Origin: Sphingobacterium spiritivorum
Lineage (GTDB): Bacteria > Bacteroidota > Bacteroidia > Sphingobacteriales > Sphingobacteriaceae
Assembly: GCF_016724845.1 (NCBI RefSeq)
Contig: NZ_CP068082.1
Coordinates: 1,922,001 to 1,986,000, forward strand
Reading direction: 5' to 3'
Length of the DNA stretch: 64,000 bases
Both the position numbers and the translations under genes were made by a program. Of the stretch, positions 55,293-61,936 are shown one piece after another. Numbering within the stretch: the first letter of the stretch is position 1; each line of letters starts with the position of its first letter. The notes under the pieces are model-generated. The model saw only the letters and a program-made list of their open reading frames with translations, was not told the DNA's origin and did not search any database.

Positions 55293-57782
55293 TTATTTAA
55301 GCATATTCAACAATTTGATACTGATCATAAATCCGTTTTCAGCAGATGCTCCCTGCAACTTGCGGACATAGTCTACCCGAAAAATTCTGTACTTACCAAA
55401 TCCAACATTGTCAAATCCTGCCGTAAATTCATGATATGGTTTGAATCTCGGAACAGCAAGTTGATGATAACCTAAAATCAGATTCCACTTCAACATATTT
55501 AATACAGGCACCTTATTCATGACGTAGCCCTTAAAATTATGTTCCGCATGTATCTCAAAATAGGCATCATTGGTACTGCGCGTATAGTAAGGCAACATCA
55601 GAAAATTATTAAGATACCGCGAAGCCCGCTCTACATTTGTCTCATTACCATTGAAATGCCTGAAATCGGCAAATCCAATCCCCGAAGCATTAAAGAATTT
55701 ACCTGCATTCAGTGCGATACCGAAAAGTCCTTTATTGTTAAAATCAAAATCCTGTGTCAGTCTGCCCTTTATAAGCTGATATTCATACTTCTGCTCGGAA
55801 GCCCCAAAAGCCTGTTCCCAACCTATTAAAAGGGTAGGAAAAGTAGGATCCTGAATCGACAGTCGTTCATCCGGTCGTTCAATAATCTTTACACCCGGTC
55901 GTATACGTGCCGTAATATTATATTTAAATAAATGATGGGGATCAAACACCGGAACAGTATTATCCCCCGGCAATAAAGGGTTGTTGGATGTATACTCATG
56001 TTCTCTTCCGGCAAAAGAATAATCTGTATTGTTAAACAAGGATCTTCTATCCGCATACTCCAGAGATACAGATCCAGCGATCTGATCTATCAGATTTCGG
56101 GAATAGGAGATTTTAGCAAAATCTTTTTGATAAATCTTCATGTAATTCCTCCTTGAAAACAAGGAATAGGCCATATTAAAAACCGGATCAATCGGCTCCG
56201 AATGATTAAACTGCTCTACAGACCGACCGCCTTCCAGTGTCAGAATATCGTAAGTCTGTGTATTAAAACGATGTAAAAGCTTCCCTTTCACACGCAGCTG
56301 CTCATCAGCGAGTCCATAGTTGAAAGAGATCTCACCCATACTGTATTTACCTTTATCAACCTCCCCTTTTGCTGCTGAAAATCCTGCATTAAAGTTCCAT
56401 CCCTGCACGGTATTGAAACTCGTAGACAAGAGGTTGGATAAACCGCGGTACCGGAATACAAAATGATCCGGTGTTTGCCGATAGGTATAACCGATCAACA
56501 AATCCAGAGGTTTAAACTGATTATTTTTTCTATCCAGAGAATCGATATACCGGGGTGAATTTCTGACCTGCTGAATACTGTCTTTCTTACTATAATCAGC
56601 GGACTCCTCAGCTGTCAGCGGTACAGGTCTGTACTTTTCCCAGTAATCATTTCCTTTTTTATTTGCCAACGGATCTATCTTAGCTATGACATTGGTAAAT
56701 GTCTTCTTTTCAAAAGCATTGACGTAATTGTAATTCGAAAAATTATGTATGTACCGCCCGTCGAATGCGATCCCCAATATACTGATCTGGAACTCTATGG
56801 TTTGCAGCATCTTCGACCACTTTTGATCCCGGGCATTATAGGCATACTGCTGTATCAGATGCAACGTATCAATAATTGGCTGATTCATCTGTGAACCTTT
56901 AATAATAAAATCTACCCCATATATTTCCCAGCTTCCGTCCACAATATAAATATAACCTTTGACGACCGGTTCGGATTCACGCACAGGAGTTACTTTTATC
57001 TTATGAACCCGCATCTTCGGTTCCACATCAATAACATTTTCCCTTTTAAATTTATAATAGGAGAATGCTGCATTAGCCAATGGAGATACAATACTTGATC
57101 CCAGTGTCACATTGTTTGCATAGAAATCGAAATTTGTTCCGTAAGCCGTATTGAAGCTGAATCCTTTATCATCCCCACTCACTTTGGATGCGATAATATG
57201 TTCTTTTATCTTGTCTGGTTTCTGAAAACTAATCTCAGACACCGTTTCAGAAAGGTATACAACACCTGTACGGGATGTATCTAATGCCAGCTCATCATCG
57301 TCAATCTTTTGTCCAAGTATTTTTTTGGGTAGCTTCTTTACTCTAAGCAGTCCCTTTGAATAGAAGTCCGCTGTATATTTATCATTTTTTTCTGCATTAA
57401 CCTGACGTTCTGCAATTGCCTGCCGTATAATCCGCACCGCAGGATCCTCTCCTTTCATAGTCACGACGACTTCCCCGATCTGCCTCTCCTCTGCTTCCAA
57501 TCGCACATTCATAATATGGGGCTGCTCGTTTATCTGCACCGACACGATCTGTGTCTTATAACCGAGATTTTGAAAAACAAGGGTACGATTCTTCTCATCT
57601 TTGGACACTTTCAGCTCGTATTGTCCCAACATATTGGTCGATGTTCCGGAGGTACTGTTTTGTACAAACACGGATACGGAAGGAAGCGGCCTTCCTGTCT
57701 GATCGGTTACTACACCTTTAATCTGAGCTGACAAGGAGAAAGAGAGAAGCATTAAACATAAAAAAGAGAGAATATTTTTCAT
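55293..57782 (-). CDS. DUF5686 outer-membrane protein with carboxypeptidase-regulatory-like domain
   Basis: The ATG at 57782 gives 829 residues with signal peptide MKNILSFLCLMLLSFSLSAQ. An N-terminal CarboxypepD_reg-like domain (about 20-105; IKGVVTDQTGRPLPSVSVFV) precedes a long DUF5686 domain with many beta strands, ending like an outer-membrane barrel (SIKLLNMLK). It is common in Bacteroidota, with unknown role. It is a single gene with a TATATTTG-type minus-strand box at 57830-57837. Confidence 0.88.
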   Translation of the reverse strand: MKNILSFLCLMLLSFSLSAQIKGVVTDQTGRPLPSVSVFVQNSTSGTSTNMLGQYELKVSKDEKNRTLVFQNLGYKTQIVSVQINEQPHIMNVRLEAEERQIGEVVVTMKGEDPAVRIIRQAIAERQVNAEKNDKYTADFYSKGLLRVKKLPKKILGQKIDDDELALDTSRTGVVYLSETVSEISFQKPDKIKEHIIASKVSGDDKGFSFNTAYGTNFDFYANNVTLGSSIVSPLANAAFSYYKFKRENVIDVEPKMRVHKIKVTPVRESEPVVKGYIYIVDGSWEIYGVDFIIKGSQMNQPIIDTLHLIQQYAYNARDQKWSKMLQTIEFQISILGIAFDGRYIHNFSNYNYVNAFEKKTFTNVIAKIDPLANKKGNDYWEKYRPVPLTAEESADYSKKDSIQQVRNSPRYIDSLDRKNNQFKPLDLLIGYTYRQTPDHFVFRYRGLSNLLSTSFNTVQGWNFNAGFSAAKGEVDKGKYSMGEISFNYGLADEQLRVKGKLLHRFNTQTYDILTLEGGRSVEQFNHSEPIDPVFNMAYSLFSRRNYMKIYQKDFAKISYSRNLIDQIAGSVSLEYADRRSLFNNTDYSFAGREHEYTSNNPLLPGDNTVPVFDPHHLFKYNITARIRPGVKIIERPDERLSIQDPTFPTLLIGWEQAFGASEQKYEYQLIKGRLTQDFDFNNKGLFGIALNAGKFFNASGIGFADFRHFNGNETNVERASRYLNNFLMLPYYTRSTNDAYFEIHAEHNFKGYVMNKVPVLNMLKWNLILGYHQLAVPRFKPYHEFTAGFDNVGFGKYRIFRVDYVRKLQGASAENGFMISIKLLNMLK

Positions 57783-57829
57783 CCGTAAAGTATTGGTCGA
57801 CAAGTTGTATTGATTATTAGGTTAAAAAG

Positions 57830-57837
57830 CAAATATA
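57830..57837 (-). promoter_or_regulatory. candidate -7 promoter box for the DUF5686 gene
   Basis: Minus-strand TATATTTG, about 50 bp upstream of the ATG at 57782; the -33 element is unclear. Confidence 0.4.
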
Positions 57838-57950
57838 ATTGTGCAAATCTTATTATTCTGTTAAAGATTGTTAAGAATAAATAATCTTCAGTTGAATTCT
57901 AAAATCATTATATGACAATAATATTACTCGACTAGTTTAATAGATTACTT

Positions 57951-57958
57951 TATATTTG
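57951..57958 (+). promoter_or_regulatory. candidate -7 promoter box for the TlpA-like gene
   Basis: TATATTTG, 19-26 bp upstream of the ATG at 57977; leader about 14 nt. Confidence 0.4.
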
Positions 57959-57976
57959 TAGAAAACAAATCAGCAC

Positions 57977-58669
57977 ATGAAAAAAATATGCCTATACCTT
58001 CTTCTTGCACTTCCGATACTCGCTTTCGGACAGCAGGGATCACAAAAGAAGGAACTTACCAAGCAGGAATATATAGATCTGGTCAAAGCCTATCCGGACT
58101 CCGTATCCAGTCTGATCTCTTTGAGGAGAGTGGGTGGATATGATCCGGATTATAAGGAGATGCAGGAACTCTACAACGGACTGAGTAAAAACGTAAAGAA
58201 ATCTAAAGAAGGAAAAGAATTTCAGGACTATTTACGGGTGTTATCTACGGTTGCAGTCGGAAAACAAGCTCCTGAATTTACTCAAAATGACACGACCGGC
58301 AATCCCGTTAAACTAAAAGATTTCAGAGGTAAATATGTCTTGTTAGATTTCTGGGCATCATGGTGTCCGGATTGTCGTGTAGAAAGTCCTGATCTGGTCG
58401 CTACCTATGAAAAATTCAAGAGCGATAAGTTCGAAATCCTGGGAATCTCATTTGACAAAGATAAAGCAGCATGGACCAAAGCTATACATGCGGATAAAAG
58501 ACACTGGAGACATGTATCAGATCTGAAGCGCTGGCAAAATGATGTAGGAACATTATATGGCGTAAAAGCTATTCCGCAGAATGTCCTTATCGATCCGAAC
58601 GGCAAAATAATAGCCCGGAATCTGCATAAAGAAGCGCTGGACAGGAAACTGGCAGAAGTACTTAAATAG
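57977..58669 (+). CDS. TlpA-like periplasmic thioredoxin
   Basis: The 230-residue protein has a signal peptide (MKKICLYLLLALPILAFGQ), a helical linker and a thioredoxin-like domain from about 93 with APEFTQNDTTGNPVKLKDFRG. The redox-active pair is Cys130 and Cys133 in WCPDC, and the cis-Pro loop is KAIPQNVLIDPNGKI. It should catalyse disulfide exchange in the periplasm. It is a single gene with a terminator. Confidence 0.92.
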   Translation: MKKICLYLLLALPILAFGQQGSQKKELTKQEYIDLVKAYPDSVSSLISLRRVGGYDPDYKEMQELYNGLSKNVKKSKEGKEFQDYLRVLSTVAVGKQAPEFTQNDTTGNPVKLKDFRGKYVLLDFWASWCPDCRVESPDLVATYEKFKSDKFEILGISFDKDKAAWTKAIHADKRHWRHVSDLKRWQNDVGTLYGVKAIPQNVLIDPNGKIIARNLHKEALDRKLAEVLK

Positions 58670-58696
58670 ACAGATACAAGAACTTTGAAACAATAA

Positions 58697-58738
58697 AATA
58701 CAATAGCCCCTGAAATTTGATTCAGGGGCTATTGTATT
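58697..58738 (+). terminator. hairpin terminator
   Basis: An 18-bp perfect stem (AATACAATAGCCCCTGAA and its complement) with a 6-nt loop after the TlpA-like gene. Confidence 0.85.
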
Positions 58739-58806
58739 ATACAGGGATATACTCTGCAGTTGATTTGGGATCAGCATGACTACGTCTGCTAAGACTCTAC
58801 TTTCCG

Positions 58807-60192
58807 TTAACCAAATAAGGCCCGGAAAATATCCTCTAATGTGGCCATAGGCCGGATTGCAATATTATACTTTTTCGGGTCAAGACCTTTTATATTGAAT
58901 TTGGATATAAAAATTCCTTCAAAACCCAGTTTTTCTGCTTCAGCTATGCGTTGCTCAATTCGGTTTACTGCCCGTATTTCTCCGGACAGTCCTACTTCTC
59001 CGGCAAAAGCAATCGTTGTTTTTATCGGCATATCCTGTTGTGAAGAGATAATCGCAACAATCACAGCAAGATCGATAGCGGGATCTTCTACACGTAAACC
59101 GCCGGCAATATTCAGGAAGACATCCTGTGCACTCAGACGAAAGCCAAAGCGTTTTTCAAGAACAGCCAGCAGCATATTTAACCGCTTCGTATCGTATCCT
59201 GTAGAAGATCGCTGTGCGGTACCGAATGCCGAATTGCTCACCAAAGCCTGCACCTCTATCATCATCGGGCGCATCCCTTCAAGCATCGCAGCAATAGAAA
59301 CACCGCTCACAGGTGCATCCCGCTGAGAAATCATAATCTCAGACGGGTTAGAAACTTCTCTCAAACCCGAACCCTGCATCTCATAGATACCAAGTTCAGA
59401 TGCAGATCCGAACCGATTCTTTACCGCCCGAAGAATTCTGTAGACATGATGACGATCTCCTTCAAACTGCAGAACAGTATCAACCATATGCTCCAATACC
59501 TTTGGGCCTGCAATAGATCCGTCTTTAGTGATATGACCGACGATAAATACAGGAGTACTGGTCTCTTTTGCAAACCGAAGAAGTTCAGCCGTACATTCTC
59601 TTACCTGAGATACAGATCCCGGAGCAGATTCAATCTGTGAAGAATGTAAGGTCTGAATGGAATCTATCACAATAACATCCGGCTGTACAGCTTCTATCTG
59701 TTTAAATATATTTTGTGTAGATGTCTCTGTCAGTATATAACAATTGGCCTTTGAAGACTGGGAAAGGCGCTCTGCCCGCATTTTGATCTGCTGTTCACTC
59801 TCCTCACCCGAAATATAAAGGGTTTTCACCTGAGGAATGGAAAGTGCCAGCTGCAACATCAATGTAGATTTTCCTATACCCGGCTCTCCTCCTATCAGCA
59901 CTAATGATCCGGGTACGATTCCTCCACCCAGTACTCTGTTGAACTCCTGATCAGGGGTCAATATCCGGGACTCATCCTGATAAACAATTTCGTGTATAAT
60001 TGCAGCTTTATTCGCCCGTTTGGATACAGAAGCCGTGGTCGTACTCCGCCATTCGGGCACTTTGGAATTACCCTTTTCGACCACTTCTTCTACAAATGAG
60101 TTCCATTGTTTACAGGACGGACATTGACCTAACCATTTCGGGGATTCATACCCACAGTTTTGACAGAAATATGCTGATTTACTTTTAGCCAT
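58807..60192 (-). CDS. radA: DNA repair protein RadA
   Basis: The 461-residue protein has the N-terminal zinc finger CQNCGYESPKWLGQCPSC, a RecA-like ATPase with Walker A GGEPGIGKST, the KNRFG motif (AVKNRFGSA) and a C-terminal Lon-like domain (VFLNIAGGLRVEDPAIDLAV). RadA remodels recombination and repair intermediates by branch migration. It stands alone; a 16-bp palindrome lies about 150 bp upstream. Confidence 0.95.
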   Translation of the reverse strand: MAKSKSAYFCQNCGYESPKWLGQCPSCKQWNSFVEEVVEKGNSKVPEWRSTTTASVSKRANKAAIIHEIVYQDESRILTPDQEFNRVLGGGIVPGSLVLIGGEPGIGKSTLMLQLALSIPQVKTLYISGEESEQQIKMRAERLSQSSKANCYILTETSTQNIFKQIEAVQPDVIVIDSIQTLHSSQIESAPGSVSQVRECTAELLRFAKETSTPVFIVGHITKDGSIAGPKVLEHMVDTVLQFEGDRHHVYRILRAVKNRFGSASELGIYEMQGSGLREVSNPSEIMISQRDAPVSGVSIAAMLEGMRPMMIEVQALVSNSAFGTAQRSSTGYDTKRLNMLLAVLEKRFGFRLSAQDVFLNIAGGLRVEDPAIDLAVIVAIISSQQDMPIKTTIAFAGEVGLSGEIRAVNRIEQRIAEAEKLGFEGIFISKFNIKGLDPKKYNIAIRPMATLEDIFRALFG

Positions 60193-60340
60193 TATACGAA
60201 ATTACTAAAAAATAATCAGGGCATGTGCAGGGATTATCAAACAGCAGGAAAGAAAATAATAGCTGAATAAGGTGGAAGGGAAATATAAAATAAATACGCC
60301 ATCAGAAGCTATTCTACCTAATCAGTATCCGGTTGGGTAG

Positions 60341-60356
60341 TTATACAGCTGTATAA
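60341..60356. promoter_or_regulatory. 16-bp palindrome TTATACAGCTGTATAA
   Basis: A perfect palindrome in the gap between radA and the XRE gene, about 150 bp before the radA start. It may be an operator for a dimeric regulator. Confidence 0.35.
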
Positions 60357-60447
60357 AATAAACGAATAGCCGAATCATCCACATCAGGGAATCAGATCTG
60401 CATGAATATGGACAATTAGTTCAAAAATGGAAATTAAATAAAGAAAA

Positions 60448-60738
60448 TCAACCTTTTACCAGCCCTTTAATTTTGTAAAAGGACCATTTGATTGCATACC
60501 AAATCAAACCAAATGTGTTCTCTCTTGTAACATCACTTGCGAGGGATGGCGGCAACAGCTCATACACACTAATACCGAAAAGGTGGGCGATTTTATAAAC
60601 CTGATCGACTTTTACTTTGGTCTCCCCTCTTTCAATTTTAGAATAAGCTGCCTGGGACATATCTAATTTAAATGCCACAGCTTCCTGAGATACTTTTAAG
60701 TTTTCTCTCTTGATACGAATGTATTCTCCAATTTCCAT
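60448..60738 (-). CDS. XRE-type regulator of the peptide locus
   Basis: The ATG at 60738 gives 96 residues; an in-frame TTG at 60750 would add four residues. The N-terminal 60 residues are a Cro/C1-type helix-turn-helix (YIRIKRENLKVSQEAVAFKL, AYSKIERGETKV, AHLFGISVYELL). A hydrophobic, Trp-rich tail (about 75-96; FGLIWYAIKWSFYKIKG) follows. It diverges from the double-glycine peptide gene across a gap packed with inverted repeats, so it probably controls its own and the peptide promoter. The tail may sense a peptide or the membrane (inference). Confidence 0.82.
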   Translation of the reverse strand: MEIGEYIRIKRENLKVSQEAVAFKLDMSQAAYSKIERGETKVKVDQVYKIAHLFGISVYELLPPSLASDVTRENTFGLIWYAIKWSFYKIKGLVKG

Positions 60739-60783
60739 ATCCGTTACCAATTAATTCTGCCATAAATATAATAATATAAAAAA

Positions 60784-60802
60784 TTATAACCTACGGTTAT
60801 AA
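60784..60802. promoter_or_regulatory. operator candidate TTATAACC-N3-GGTTATAA
   Basis: A perfect 8-bp inverted repeat with a 3-bp spacer between the XRE gene and the peptide gene. Related half-sites follow at 60814-60834. Confidence 0.55.
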
Positions 60803-60813
60803 GAAAAACTTCA

Positions 60814-60851
60814 GTTACAACGCTAAGTTATAACATACAACTCAGGGTTGT
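60814..60851. promoter_or_regulatory. operator cluster GTTACAAC, GTTATAAC and ACAAC-N5-GTTGT
   Basis: GTTACAAC (60814-60821), palindromic GTTATAAC (60827-60834) and ACAAC-N5-GTTGT (60837-60851) share the GTTAT/GTTGT half-site with the palindrome at 60784. The last overlaps the likely -33 region of the peptide promoter. Confidence 0.5.
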
Positions 60852-60881
60852 GGTAGCTCCTCTGATCTAGATCTAGCTTTG
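60848..60881 (+). promoter_or_regulatory. candidate promoter of the peptide gene
   Basis: TTG (60848-60850) and TAGCTTTG (60874-60881, TAnnTTTG) with a 23-bp spacer, just upstream of the peptide ATG at 60911. The operator cluster abuts it. Confidence 0.45.
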
Positions 60882-60910
60882 GTTTAAATATTTAAATAAC
60901 CCAAAATGCT

Positions 60911-61060
60911 ATGAATAATTTAGAAAAAAAAACAACAGAATCTCAGGCTGAATTAAAAGAATTAACACTAGAGGAACAAATCAATATCAATGGCGGATCC
61001 AGAAATGATCCTAAACAAGAAGATTTGTGGGATATCATTTCAAAATGGCTTTTTCAATAG
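60911..61060 (+). CDS. double-glycine leader peptide (bacteriocin or signal precursor)
   Basis: A 49-residue ORF too short for automatic calling. The leader (1-29) ends LTLEEQINING-G. Counted back from the cleavage site it has Leu at -12, Glu at -8, Ile at -4 and Gly at -2/-1, the pattern cut by C39 peptidases. The predicted 20-residue core starts Ser-Arg-Asn-Asp and ends with amphipathic WDIISKWLFQ; it has no Cys, so no disulfide or lanthionine is expected. The stop codon is inside a hairpin shared with the rhomboid gene. It sits between an XRE regulator and a C39 transporter, which supports secretion. Activity is unknown. Confidence 0.75.
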   Translation: MNNLEKKTTESQAELKELTLEEQININGGSRNDPKQEDLWDIISKWLFQ

Positions 61061-61077
61061 GATAACCTATTGAAAAA
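61050..61077. terminator. bidirectional terminator overlapping two stop codons
   Basis: A perfect 12-bp stem (TTTTTCAATAGG / CCTATTGAAAAA) with a 4-nt loop. The peptide stop (61058-61060) lies in its left arm and the rhomboid stop (61067-61069) in its right arm, so both proteins end in -FQ. Confidence 0.75.
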
Positions 61078-61729
61078 CAGATTTAAATGAATTTATAAAT
61101 TCTAAAAAAGCCGGTGGCCTGACACAAAATGCCAATACTGATCCTAACAAAAAAGCAAAAATATGTAGCCCCTTATTAACTTTACTTTTAGGGACAAAGC
61201 TCAGCAGTAGAATAACAATAAGTACCGCTAACCAAAATTGTGCGCTTACTTTGATTGCTTCTATCCAGAAACTACTCATTTTTTGAAGAGGAAAGTACAA
61301 AAAGCTGAACCCGTATAAGCCAAAAGTTAATCCGGAAGCACCTACAGCTGTATATGTAAAGTCATCTTTTTTGATATAGGTTTGAAAAAGATTTGGGATA
61401 ACAACTAAGCATATGATAATCAAAATAGAAAGTAAATATGCTGCATTCGTCCCGTATTCTTGCTTTATCAACCCAAACAGGTCATATAAAAGGGCATAGA
61501 TCAATACCACATTGACAAGAAGGTGTATCCAGCTTCTGTGCACTAATGCCGAGGTAAATAAGGTATGCCACCTTTTGCCCCGGCATATTTCATACGGGTG
61601 CAGGAGCAGTTTATAAAAAAACGGTTTATAGTAAAACCCGATAATGCTACAGATAATAATCACAGGTACCAGAGTATATGACCATGGTGACTCTGCAGGA
61701 GTAGGTAATATATCAAATATTGCGGGCAT
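61067..61729 (-). CDS. rhomboid-family intramembrane serine protease
   Basis: The 220-residue protein has six membrane helices. The catalytic dyad is visible: Ser132 in VGASGLTFG (GxSG) and His189 in NKGLHIFAFLLGSVLAF. His69 and Asn73 (HLLVNVVL) are the conserved oxyanion residues. Rhomboids cut membrane segments, and one (AarA) enables signal export in Providencia. It converges with the peptide gene and diverges from the C39 transporter, so it is likely part of the same system (inference). Confidence 0.88.
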   Translation of the reverse strand: MPAIFDILPTPAESPWSYTLVPVIIICSIIGFYYKPFFYKLLLHPYEICRGKRWHTLFTSALVHRSWIHLLVNVVLIYALLYDLFGLIKQEYGTNAAYLLSILIIICLVVIPNLFQTYIKKDDFTYTAVGASGLTFGLYGFSFLYFPLQKMSSFWIEAIKVSAQFWLAVLIVILLLSFVPKSKVNKGLHIFAFLLGSVLAFCVRPPAFLEFINSFKSVFQ

Positions 61730-61936
61730 ATGTAGAATGTATAAGCGAATGTATTATTTTTTTCAAGATATAATCACTGCCCGTTGAACAAAATTTTATT
61801 TTTTATATACAATTCTGAAAATCACTAACTTACAACAATTATCAAATAAGAGATAATATGTGTGAGTTTGATTTATCTTACACGACCGCGATCTAAAGCT
61901 TAAGCCCATTACTATATATCTGCTACAGAATCACCG

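Noticed and set aside
60448..60738. Antitoxin of a toxin-antitoxin pair
   Set aside because: There is no adjacent toxin-like gene; the divergent peptide and exporter fit a secretion locus better.
61067..61729. Rhombosortase acting on GlyGly-CTERM proteins
   Set aside because: No GlyGly-CTERM substrate is visible; the glycine pair belongs to the leader of the small peptide.
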